13,716 nt of DNA from Bacteroidales bacterium (GCA_019415705.1 DXYS01000091.1:1-13716); one strand, 5' to 3'; shown: positions 7,005-13,559, numbered from the stretch's first letter. Notes: a model not told the origin generated them from the sequence alone. Numbers and translations: made by a program.

Positions 7005-7790
7005 ATGATACATAACCGTCAGGAGCGTCTCGAGGCTCTCGGGCGCGTCATCGACACGCTCGAGGTGCTCAGGGTCAAATGCCCGTGGGACGCCAAGCAG
7101 ACCAACGAGAGCCTGCGCGCCAACACTGTCGAGGAGGTCTATGAGCTGGCTCAGGCCCTTATCGACAACGACAACGCCGCCATACGCAAGGAGCTGGGCG
7201 ACGTGTTGCTCCACATACTTTTCTACTCTAAAATCGCCGACGAAAAGGGCGCATTTGACATCGCCGACGTGGCCGATTCGCTCAACGACAAGCTGATATT
7301 CCGCCATCCGCACGTCTTCGGCGACGTCAAGGTGGGCTCATCGCATGACGTCGAGACCAACTGGGAGAAAATCAAGCTCATGGAGAAGGGCGGCAACCGC
7401 ACGGTGCTGGCCGGTGTGCCCGCGGCGCTTCCGGCGCTCATCAAGGCCGACCGCATACAGGAGAAGGCCGCCAACGCGGGCTTCGACTGGGAGAGCCGTG
7501 ACGACGTGTGGGACAAGGTCGGCGAGGAGCAGCGCGAGGTGCGCGAGGCTGTCGCTTCGGGCGAGCGTGATGCCATCGAGGCCGAGTTCGGCGACCTGCT
7601 GTTCAGCGTTGTCAACGCGGCGCGTCTCCACGGCGTCAACCCCGAGAACGCCTTAGAGCGCACCAACCGCAAGTTTATCAGCCGATTCAACTACATCGAG
7701 GAGGCTGCCCGCCGCGAGGGCCGCGCCATCTCAGAGCTGACCCTCGCCGAGATGGACGCCCTGTGGAACGAGGCCAAGGCGCAAATGTAG
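7005..7790 (+). CDS. mazG: Nucleoside triphosphate pyrophosphohydrolase MazG
   Basis: A 261-residue protein, close to the size of E. coli MazG, that hydrolyses NTPs or dNTPs to monophosphate and pyrophosphate, cleaning the nucleotide pool and influencing stringent-response signalling. Two tandem MazG helical domains are visible. The first has the metal-binding EExxE at residues 43-47 and ExxD at 63-66; the second has EExxE at 174-178 and ExxD at 194-197. The family motifs CPWDAKQT (26-33) and RHPHVFGD (100-107) are present. Both metal sites look intact. The start at 7005 gives the usual short leader before CPWD. It lies 68 bp after dsbD. A small repeat hairpin begins 15 nt after its stop and may serve as its 3' end. 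Confidence 0.95.
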   Translation: MIHNRQERLEALGRVIDTLEVLRVKCPWDAKQTNESLRANTVEEVYELAQALIDNDNAAIRKELGDVLLHILFYSKIADEKGAFDIADVADSLNDKLIFRHPHVFGDVKVGSSHDVETNWEKIKLMEKGGNRTVLAGVPAALPALIKADRIQEKAANAGFDWESRDDVWDKVGEEQREVREAVASGERDAIEAEFGDLLFSVVNAARLHGVNPENALERTNRKFISRFNYIEEAARREGRAISELTLAEMDALWNEAKAQM

Positions 7791-7805
7791 GGACGTGCAT
7801 GGAGA

Positions 7806-7822
7806 GGCGATTTTCAATCGCC
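7806..7822. repeat. Single small palindrome of the CGATT/AATCG family
   Basis: GGCGATT pairs with AATCGCC around a TTC loop, preceded by ATGGAGA. It is the same hairpin type as the pairs at 10745-10822 and 13230-13292, here as a lone copy just after mazG. No T-run follows, so any terminator role would be factor-dependent. Confidence 0.7.
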
Positions 7823-7839
7823 CGGGTCAGATAAAAAAT

Positions 7840-8113
7840 AGCGCGGAACGCGCGAGTCTTCTACAACCCTCTGCGGAGCACACAGTGCGAAGCTGAGGGA
7901 TTCGCAAGTCAATGAAACCACGCGACAAGCTGCGGAGCGTGCGCAGTCGCGTCTCCGGCGACAGCCACTTTCATTGATTCCTTGGCTGACGCCGTTTCGT
8001 GACAGCGCTGACTCCGTCGCTTGTCACGATCAGAAGAGGATATCAGTTATCCCGCGGCTTCGCGCCTCACGGCGCTCGCGGCGGGTTGTAAAAGAATCGC
8101 GCCGCAGGCGCTA
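7840..8113 (+). repeat. Composite repeat element, copy 1 (modules A-B-C-D)
   Basis: Most of the 385-bp gene-free gap before topB. Four GC-rich modules: A 7840-7904 (contains CGCGCGAG, then TTCTACAACCC), B 7921-7951 (CGCGACAAGCTGCGGAGC), C 7980-8028 and D 8051-8113. All four recur in reverse order and orientation at 13298-13559. D reversed resembles A (both have a GCGC hairpin, then TTTTCTACAACCC or similar, then a second hairpin), and C reversed resembles B, so the element is itself a loose giant palindrome. No coding frame is convincing. It resembles REP/BIME- or MITE-like extragenic DNA. The remaining 8114-8175 is AT-rich leader of topB with no clear -7 box. Confidence 0.8.
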
Positions 8114-8175
8114 TCAAACGACGACGAGAATAGCACGCAACATACAATCAACAAATAAATTAAAAATAGAACGAT

Positions 8176-10239
8176 TTGAAAGTCTGCATCACCGAGAAAC
8201 CGAGCGTGGCGCGCGACATAGCGCGCATCATAGGCGCCGACAGCCGCCACGAAGGCTACTTCGAGGGCAACGGCTACCGCGTCACATGGACCTTCGGTCA
8301 CCTCTGCTGCCTCAAGGAGCCGGCCGACTACACGCCGATGTGGCGCCGCTGGTCGCTCGGAGCGCTGCCGATGATTCCGGCCAAGTTCGGCATCAAGGTC
8401 ATCGACGACGACGGCATACGCCGCCAGATGCAGGTCATCGAGAGCCTCATCGCCGAGGCCGACGAGGTCATCAACTGCGGTGATGCCGGGCAGGAGGGCG
8501 AGCTGATACAGCGCTGGGTCATGCAGAAGGCCTCGATAAAATGTCCCGTGCGGCGTCTGTGGATATCGTCGCTGACCGACGAGTCTATCCGTCAGGGATT
8601 CAGCGAACTGCAGCCCGAGTCGAAGTTTGACAACCTATATTACGCGGGCCTCTCGCGAGCCATCGGCGACTGGATTCTGGGCATGAACGCCACGCGCCTC
8701 TATTCGCTCAAATACGGCGCGTCGGGCAACGTGCTCTCCATCGGCCGTGTGCAGACCCCGACACTCGCCCTGATAGTCCGCCGCCACCACGAGATACAGA
8801 ATTTCAAGCCCGAGGACTACTACGAGCTCAAGACCGTCTACCGCGAGGTGACCTTCAACGCCACATCGGGCCGCTTCAAGGACCCCGCCGAGGCGCAGGA
8901 AATCATCGACACCATCAGTGCCCTGCCGCTGACGGTCACCGACGTCACGCAGAAAAAAGGCCGCGAGGCGCCCCCGAGGCTCTTCGACCTGACGTCGCTG
9001 CAGGTGGAGTGCAACCGCCGCTGGGGCTGGACGGCCGACGAGTCGCTGCGCCTGATTCAGTCGCTCTACGAAAAGAAGGTGACCACCTACCCTCGCGTCG
9101 ACACAACCTATCTGAGCGAGGACCTCTACCCCAAGATTCCGCAGATACTGCGCGACATGACGCCCTACGCCGACCGCACGGCTCCGGTGCTCGCCGGCAA
9201 GATACCCCACAGCAAAAAAGTTTTTGATAACTCGAAAGTCACTGACCACCACGCCATTATCCCGACGGGACAGTCGCCGTCGGCGCTCGTGGGCAACGAG
9301 CGTCAGCTCTACCACCTTATAGCCATGCGCTTTATCGCGGCGTTCTACCCCGACTGCGTCTTCCGCCAGACCACCGTCACGGCCGAGGCCGGCAAGGTCA
9401 CGTTTAAGGCCGGCGGCAAGGTCATCGAAGAGCCGGGCTGGCGCAGCCTCTATGCCGGCGACAAGGACCGCTCCGAGAACGCCTCAGGCGATGACGACGA
9501 GGAGCGCATAATGCCGGCGTTTGAGGTCGGCGAGAGCGGACCGCATGAGCCGTCGCTCGTCAAGAAGACCACGCAGCCGCCAAAGTACTACACCGAGGGC
9601 ACGCTGCTGCGCGCCATGGAGTCGGCCGGCAAGACCGTCGACGACGAGGAGCTGCGCGAGGCCATGAAAGAGAACGGCATAGGACGCCCGTCGACCCGCG
9701 CGTCAATCATCGAGACCCTCTTCCGCCGCCGCTACATCTACCGCGAACGCAAGAACATAATGGCCTCTCAGGCCGGCATAGACCTCATCGCCACCATCAA
9801 CGAGGAGCTGCTCAAGAGCGCCAAGCTCACGGGCCTGTGGGAGAACAAGTTGCGCCGCATCGAACGCGGCGATTACTCGGCCTCGGAGTTTATCGGCGAG
9901 CTCAAGACGCTCATCGGCGAGATAGTCATCAACGTGCTGACCGACAATTCCATGCGACGCATCGAGACTGCGCAGTCCGACAAGTCTGACAAGGCCGATA
10001 AGGCAGACAAGCCCAAAAAAGAGCCTAAAAAGCGCGCGCCGCGCCGCAAGAAGGCCAAGAGCCTCGACGAAATCCCCTGCCCCGTCTGCGGCACGGGCCA
10101 CATCATCAAGGGCCGCACGGCTTATGGCTGCAGCCGCTATGCCGAGGGCTGCGCCTACCGCCTCAACTTCAGCGACGCGCCGGCTGACCTCACCCCCGCC
10201 AAACTTCAGGACATAATAGAGAAATCAAAAGGCAAATAA
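8176..10239 (+). CDS. topB: DNA topoisomerase III (type IA), TTG start
   Basis: A 687-residue type IA topoisomerase that cuts and rejoins single strands and decatenates replication and recombination intermediates. The TTG at 8176 is taken as start because translation from it gives the family N-terminus M-K-V-C-I-T-E-K-P-S, a TAG stop lies three codons upstream in frame, and the next start-like codon falls after the catalytic E7. TOPRIM residues are E7 and the DAGQEGE motif (D103, E107). The nucleophile is Y305 in TTYPRVDT. Conserved SIGRVQTPTLAL (188-199) and GRPSTRASII follow. The C-terminus has a Lys/Asp-rich linker and a four-cysteine zinc finger (C635, C638, C652, C659). It is followed after 3 nt by the Nudix gene, suggesting an operon. 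Chromosomal and element-borne TopB are hard to separate by eye. Confidence 0.96.
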   Translation: MKVCITEKPSVARDIARIIGADSRHEGYFEGNGYRVTWTFGHLCCLKEPADYTPMWRRWSLGALPMIPAKFGIKVIDDDGIRRQMQVIESLIAEADEVINCGDAGQEGELIQRWVMQKASIKCPVRRLWISSLTDESIRQGFSELQPESKFDNLYYAGLSRAIGDWILGMNATRLYSLKYGASGNVLSIGRVQTPTLALIVRRHHEIQNFKPEDYYELKTVYREVTFNATSGRFKDPAEAQEIIDTISALPLTVTDVTQKKGREAPPRLFDLTSLQVECNRRWGWTADESLRLIQSLYEKKVTTYPRVDTTYLSEDLYPKIPQILRDMTPYADRTAPVLAGKIPHSKKVFDNSKVTDHHAIIPTGQSPSALVGNERQLYHLIAMRFIAAFYPDCVFRQTTVTAEAGKVTFKAGGKVIEEPGWRSLYAGDKDRSENASGDDDEERIMPAFEVGESGPHEPSLVKKTTQPPKYYTEGTLLRAMESAGKTVDDEELREAMKENGIGRPSTRASIIETLFRRRYIYRERKNIMASQAGIDLIATINEELLKSAKLTGLWENKLRRIERGDYSASEFIGELKTLIGEIVINVLTDNSMRRIETAQSDKSDKADKADKPKKEPKKRAPRRKKAKSLDEIPCPVCGTGHIIKGRTAYGCSRYAEGCAYRLNFSDAPADLTPAKLQDIIEKSKGK

Positions 10240-10242
10240 ACG

Positions 10243-10764
10243 ATGTCACAGGACGAAATTTTCCCCATAGTCGACACGGAGGGGCGCACCATAGGCCGCG
10301 CCACGCGCCGCGAGTGCCACTCCGGCTCACGGCTGCTGCACCCCGTGGTCCATCTCCATGTCGTCAGCTCTGACGGCCGCCTGCTGCTGCAGCGACGCTC
10401 GGCCGACAAAGACATACAGCCCGGGCGCTGGGACACCTCGGTCGGAGGCCATGTCGACTACGGCGAAAGCGTGGCCGACGCCCTGCGCCGCGAGGCCGCC
10501 GAAGAGCTGTCGCTGACCGAGTTTGAGCCGCGCGGGCTCGGGGCTTATGTCTTCGAGTCTGACCGCGAGCGCGAGTTGGTCAACGTGTTCACCACAGTCA
10601 TCAATGACTGCAGCGGCCTGCGCTTTCAGGAGTCTGAAATCAGCGAGATACGCCTCTTCACCCCCGCCGAAATCGAGGCCATGACCGGCACCGGCGCCCT
10701 CACACCCAACTTCGAGCAGGAATACCGGCGGATAGAGCGCGAGCTATGGAGGGTCGATTTTTAA
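10243..10764 (+). CDS. Nudix hydrolase (IPP-isomerase/YfcD-like)
   Basis: A 173-residue Nudix-fold protein. The Nudix box runs from G69 to L91: G-x5-E75, then R83-E84, then E87-E88, matching GX5EX7REUXEEXGU except that the late Gly is S90. The flanking HPVVHLHVV and GRWDTSVGGHV motifs are typical of the IPP-isomerase-like branch that includes E. coli YfcD. The lone conserved Cys of true isomerases cannot be assigned with confidence, so a diphosphate hydrolase is more likely than isomerisation. Substrate unknown. It starts 3 nt after topB, so the two are probably co-transcribed. Its final codons and TAA stop lie inside a repeat hairpin, so its C-terminal sequence (WRVDF) comes from inserted repeat DNA. 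Confidence 0.92.
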   Translation: MSQDEIFPIVDTEGRTIGRATRRECHSGSRLLHPVVHLHVVSSDGRLLLQRRSADKDIQPGRWDTSVGGHVDYGESVADALRREAAEELSLTEFEPRGLGAYVFESDRERELVNVFTTVINDCSGLRFQESEISEIRLFTPAEIEAMTGTGALTPNFEQEYRRIERELWRVDF

Positions 10765-10822
10765 TCGACCGGTGAGTATACAATTAATTATGTTTAGGGC
10801 GATTACAAATCGCCCCTCCATA
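10745..10822. repeat. Paired-hairpin (BIME-like) element spanning the Nudix stop
   Basis: A 78-bp element bounded by TATGGAGGG (10745-10753) and its inverse CCCTCCATA (10814-10822). Inside are two 8-bp-stem hairpins with 3-nt loops: GGTCGATT/AATCGACC (10752-10770) and GGGCGATT/AATCGCCC (10797-10815), separated by a 26-nt AT-rich spacer. The same two hairpin types recur at 13230-13292, and one at 7806-7822. It provides the stop codon of the Nudix gene and may attenuate transcription into the next gene. Confidence 0.85.
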
Positions 10823-10852
10823 TTCCCTGACGCGTCCACCATTACCAAAAAA

Positions 10853-11053
10853 ATGACCCTCAACGATATAATCCAGACAGTCATCGTCGGCGTGATAGTC
10901 ATCGCGGCCGTCATCATCGGCGTGCGCAAAATGCTGCGCAACCCCGGCGGCTGCTCCTGCGGCAGCGACACCCGTGACGGCAGTCGCGACAGCTGCTCCG
11001 ACTGCCGCGACTGCGCCCTCCGCAACAAATGCAATGACAAAAAACTTAAATAA
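10853..11053 (+). CDS. FeoB-associated-type Cys-rich membrane protein
   Basis: A 66-residue protein with one N-terminal membrane helix (about 6-24, IIQTVIVGVIVIAAVIIGV), a short basic region, and a cytoplasmic or periplasmic tail with six cysteines (C34, C36, C48, C51, C54, C60) arranged CSC, then CSDCRDC, then C. This layout matches small FeoB-associated Cys-rich membrane proteins, thought to accompany ferrous-iron uptake, but no feoA or feoB lies in this window. The ATG at 10853 is preferred over an in-frame ATG at 10772 because the extra 27 codons would be read from the hairpin element. It follows the Nudix gene by 88 bp and may share its transcript. The membrane and Cys-rich architecture is clear; the family name is moderately sure. 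Confidence 0.75.
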   Translation: MTLNDIIQTVIVGVIVIAAVIIGVRKMLRNPGGCSCGSDTRDGSRDSCSDCRDCALRNKCNDKKLK

Positions 11054-11070
11054 CCGTAAAAAAATTACGG
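11054..11070 (+). terminator. Weak hairpin, possible terminator
   Basis: CCGTAA (11054-11059) pairs with TTACGG (11065-11070) around a five-A loop, immediately after the stop of the Cys-rich gene and before the ATPase promoter. The stem is short and no T-run follows, so it is only a candidate boundary between the topB-side transcript and the ATPase cassette. Confidence 0.3.
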
Positions 11071-11088
11071 AGCTCTGAGTTTTATATA

Positions 11089-11096
11089 TATATTTG
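11089..11096 (+). promoter_or_regulatory. -7 box for the ATPase/TOPRIM cassette
   Basis: TATATTTG is a perfect TAnnTTTG -7 element at the end of an alternating TA tract. Initiation near 11103 would give a leader of about 18 nt before the ATG at 11121. The -33 region has only TTA (11065-11067), so basal strength may be low. This position also explains why the in-frame TTG at 11094 is not the start codon. Confidence 0.65.
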
Positions 11097-11120
11097 CGCA
11101 TAAATCAACCTGAAAACAAT

Positions 11121-12224
11121 ATGCTGATAAAGTTTGCCGTCACAAATTACCGAGGATTTGCTGACCGTATTGAGTGGGATTTGTCTAATCCCGCAAATTA
11201 TGAGTTCAATAAACACGTCATCAAGGACGGTGTCATCAAGAACGGCATTATATACGGCCCGAACGGCTCCGGCAAATCAAATTTCAGCCTCGCCTTGTTT
11301 GATATCGAAAACCATCTGACTCAGAAATGGAAGAAGGCTGATTATTACAGTAATTTCATAAATGCCCGCAATAAAGACGGACGTGTAAGATTTGAATACA
11401 CCTTTAAATTCGATAAAACCATAATCGAATACGTTTATTCGAAAAATGCTGCCGGCGCACTGGTCGAAGAAAGTCTTTATGTAGATAAAGCCACTGTCTT
11501 TGACCGAAAAGGCGGTGTATTATCTATAGACAAACAGCAGTTTCCGATGGATGATATTATAGAACGAAGTCTCGGAAACAACGCCAATAACGTCTCTATC
11601 ATAAACTATCTGCTGACATCTTATCCGCTTGATGCCGGACACTATCTGATTAAACTCAGCCGCTTTGTCAATTCGATGTTATGGTTCAGAAATCTTGATT
11701 TGCGCGAATTTATCGGATTAGACACAAACATCACGATGCTCGATGAGTTTATCATCACAAACAATCTGCTCGATGATTTTGCCGATTTTCTAAAGAATGT
11801 CAGTGGACAGACATTCACCTTTGTCGCACCTAATCCGACCGACAAACAGATTCTTTGTCGAATCGGAAACGAAGAAGTACCCTTTATCCTTATAGCATCA
11901 ACCGGAACAAAATCGTTACAGCTTTTATACTTCTGGCTAAAACGGATGGACGAGACATCGTTTGTATTTATAGACGAGTTTGACGCTTTCTATCATTTCA
12001 GGTTGTCCTTTGAAGTTTGTAAGCGCCTGTTTGACAAGGATTGTCAGATATTCACATCTTCTCACAATACATATCTGATGACCAACGAGCTGCTGCGGCC
12101 TGACTGCAATTTCATCCTGAACAACAACAAAATCAAATGCCTCGCAGATTGCACCGACAAGGAACTGCGTTTTGGCCATAATATCGAAAAAATCTACCGT
12201 GCCGGTGCTTTCTACGATGAATAA
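11121..12224 (+). CDS. AAA/ABC-type ATPase of a putative anti-phage ATPase-TOPRIM system
   Basis: A 367-residue protein of the AAA_15/AAA_21 (SMC/ABC-like) ATPase type. Near the N-terminus, NYRGF (9-13) is the usual opening of this class. Walker A is GPNGSGKS (46-53), the ABC-signature-like ASTGTKSL is at 259-266, Walker B with catalytic Glu is FVFIDEFDAFYH (281-292; D285, E286), and the switch His is H315 in SSHNTYLM. The 55-250 insert probably forms the coiled or helical arm. All nucleotide-binding elements look intact. It overlaps by 8 nt a TOPRIM-like gene, the arrangement of AriA/AriB in PARIS and of RloA/RloB, where the ATPase senses infection and holds or licenses a nuclease. Codon use is clearly AT-richer than the neighbours. 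The ATPase family is sure; the defence role is inferred from domain pairing. Confidence 0.88.
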   Translation: MLIKFAVTNYRGFADRIEWDLSNPANYEFNKHVIKDGVIKNGIIYGPNGSGKSNFSLALFDIENHLTQKWKKADYYSNFINARNKDGRVRFEYTFKFDKTIIEYVYSKNAAGALVEESLYVDKATVFDRKGGVLSIDKQQFPMDDIIERSLGNNANNVSIINYLLTSYPLDAGHYLIKLSRFVNSMLWFRNLDLREFIGLDTNITMLDEFIITNNLLDDFADFLKNVSGQTFTFVAPNPTDKQILCRIGNEEVPFILIASTGTKSLQLLYFWLKRMDETSFVFIDEFDAFYHFRLSFEVCKRLFDKDCQIFTSSHNTYLMTNELLRPDCNFILNNNKIKCLADCTDKELRFGHNIEKIYRAGAFYDE

Positions 12225-13008
12225 CGAGGATACACTGTTTATCTTTGAAGGCGCCAAGACAGAGGGCAAACTTGTCGAAAAACTTGAACGTAATTTTTTA
12301 GGAGACCGACATGCTATAAAATGCGTTTACGATGCCGAAATATATCAGTTATATCGCGCCCTAAACGACGACAGCGGATTTACGCTGGATATCGTTTCAT
12401 TACTCAAAGAACGAACAAAAGAAAATGAAGAAACGCTGAAAGATTACAATCGTGACAGTTTTGCATTTGTATATCTGTTCTTTGACTATGACGCCCACTC
12501 GACACTTGCCGACGATGACAAAATAACCGAGATGTTATCATTTTTTGATAATGAGACACGCGAGGGAATGCTTTATATCAGTTATCCGATGGTCGAGGCT
12601 ATACGGCATTTCAGAGATATCGAAAGTTTCAAAAGGCTTAAAGTTAAATGCAAGCGCAGAAACTGCCCTTACATAAATGATTGCCCTGACAAAGAGAGCT
12701 GCTTCACCGAGCCGCACTACAAGCAAATTGTCGGAAATGACAGCAAACCGCAGCTCTCAAATGTGAATTCATTCACCAAAGAAGTCTGGCAAGAACTGAT
12801 ATCTGCCCATCTCTGCAAAGCCAATGAACTCGTCTATGACAGCTTCGCGTTACCCGGCTCACTGATTTCTCAGAAAGATATCTTTTCGAAACAATTGGAA
12901 AAACATCTGTCCCGGAGATGTCCGCAAGTTGCCGTGCTGAGCGCATTTCCTCTTTATGTTCTCGACTATTACGGATGGGAGAGAACCGCCCGCGCGCTCA
13001 CTCTGTGA
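12217..13008 (+). CDS. TOPRIM/RloB-DUF4435-like putative nuclease with Cys4 cluster
   Basis: A 263-residue protein starting at the ATG that overlaps the ATPase stop (ATGAATAA). An in-frame ATG 15 codons upstream would lie deeper inside the ATPase gene. The N-terminus FIFEGAKTEGKLVEKL supplies an invariant-type Glu (E11), and YLFFDYDAH supplies D90 and D92, the TOPRIM metal-binding pattern E...DxD. SYPMVEAIRHF (122-132, with E127) sits where RloB-type proteins have an NPxFE-like motif. Directly after it, C145, C150, C156 and C162 form C-x4-C-x5-C-x5-C, a likely zinc site. No signal peptide or membrane helix. By analogy with AriB, RloB and OLD-family nucleases it is probably the effector, cutting DNA or RNA when the ATPase is triggered. 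Remote similarity only, so the exact family is uncertain. Confidence 0.75.
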   Translation: MNNEDTLFIFEGAKTEGKLVEKLERNFLGDRHAIKCVYDAEIYQLYRALNDDSGFTLDIVSLLKERTKENEETLKDYNRDSFAFVYLFFDYDAHSTLADDDKITEMLSFFDNETREGMLYISYPMVEAIRHFRDIESFKRLKVKCKRRNCPYINDCPDKESCFTEPHYKQIVGNDSKPQLSNVNSFTKEVWQELISAHLCKANELVYDSFALPGSLISQKDIFSKQLEKHLSRRCPQVAVLSAFPLYVLDYYGWERTARALTL

Positions 13009-13047
13009 CCAATTTAGACGACAGAATTCACGGAAAATTAAAAAGGA

Positions 13048-13079
13048 TTTGCATAATTCAAAATAAAGGCTTAACTTTG
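13048..13079 (+). promoter_or_regulatory. Bacteroidota-type promoter for tRNA-Cys
   Basis: A -33 TTTG (13048-13051) is followed after exactly 20 nt by TAACTTTG (13072-13079), a perfect TAnnTTTG -7 box. Transcription should begin near 13086, about 16 nt before the mature tRNA. Confidence 0.88.
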
Positions 13080-13101
13080 CCGACGCAAAAGCCACTGTTA
13101 T

Positions 13102-13172
13102 GGTTCCTTGGCCGAGTGGTTAGGCACCGGTCTGCAAAACCGTTTACAGCAGTTCGATTCTGCTAGGAACCT
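13102..13172 (+). tRNA. tRNA-Cys (anticodon GCA)
   Basis: Acceptor stem GGTTCCT pairs with AGGAACC, discriminator T, giving 71 nt. The D-arm contains GCCGAGTGGTTAGGC, the anticodon loop reads CTGCAAA (anticodon GCA), and the T-arm contains AGTTCGATTCT. CCA is not encoded. It has its own promoter and an intrinsic terminator, so it is a free-standing unit between the defence-like cassette and the repeat region. Confidence 0.96.
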
Positions 13173-13178
13173 CCTCAG

Positions 13179-13206
13179 AAACCCCGAGTCATCCGCTCGG
13201 GGTTTT
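13179..13206 (+). terminator. Intrinsic terminator of tRNA-Cys
   Basis: AACCCCGAG (13180-13188) pairs perfectly with CTCGGGGTT (13196-13204) around a 7-nt loop, extendable by one A-T pair, and ends in TTTT. It begins 7 nt after the tRNA. Confidence 0.9.
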
Positions 13207-13229
13207 GTCGTTTCAGGGGGAGACATGGA

Positions 13230-13292
13230 TGGGCGATTTGCAATCGCCCAATGATAAGCCATTGATAATCAACGGTCGATTGCAAATCGACC
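13230..13292. repeat. Paired-hairpin element, second locus
   Basis: Two 8-bp-stem hairpins with 3-nt loops: GGGCGATT/AATCGCCC (13231-13249) and GGTCGATT/AATCGACC (13274-13292), preceded by ATGGAT and followed by CTCCATA. These are the same two stems as at 10745-10822, but in the opposite order, so the pair is arranged as the inverted copy. Confidence 0.85.
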
Positions 13293-13297
13293 CTCCA

Positions 13298-13559
13298 TAG
13301 CGCCTGCGGCGCGAATTTTCTACAACCCACCGCGAGCGCCGCGAGGCGCGTAGCCGTGGGACACCAAACCGCTACTATAAGTCCGTGACAAGCGACGGAG
13401 TCCGCGCTGTCACGGTGAGGCGTTAGCCAAGGCAGTCGCAACGTGGCTGCCGCCATATGCGCGACGGCGCTTGCTCCGCAGCTTGTCGCGCTGTTTTATG
13501 CTACGCCCTAATCCCCCGGCTCCGCACGGGGGTTGTAGAGAACTCGCGCGTCCCGCGCT
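13298..13559 (-). repeat. Composite repeat element, copy 2 (inverted)
   Basis: An inverted copy of 7840-8113. D' is 13298-13360, C' 13384-13432, B' 13460-13490 and A' about 13509-13559. C' and the reverse complement of C have equal length (49) and differ at only a few positions; B' and B share 18 bases in a row; D' and D are both 63 long with a handful of mismatches. The stretch 13207-13670 has no gene I can support; apart from these repeats and the hairpin pair it is featureless, and short open frames in it are built from repeat DNA. Confidence 0.8.

Noticed and set aside
7791..8175. Repeat-rich gap as a possible CRISPR array
   Set aside because: Modules are few, of unequal size and arranged as inverted pairs, not regular direct repeats with spacers; no cas genes.
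8479..8499. TopB TOPRIM motif reads DAGQEGE, lacking the second Asp of DxDxE
   Set aside because: From memory, a DAG variant (for example DAGREGEL) is common in Gram-positive and plasmid topoisomerase III proteins, so it does not signal inactivation.
11094..11120. TTG start nine codons upstream for the ATPase
   Set aside because: The TTG is the end of a perfect -7 box (TATATTTG), so it would lie upstream of the transcript start.
13102..13260. tRNA-Cys as an integration (att) site for the ATPase/TOPRIM cassette
   Set aside because: The cassette lies on the 5' side of the tRNA, and I see no duplicated tRNA 3' end or integrase gene.
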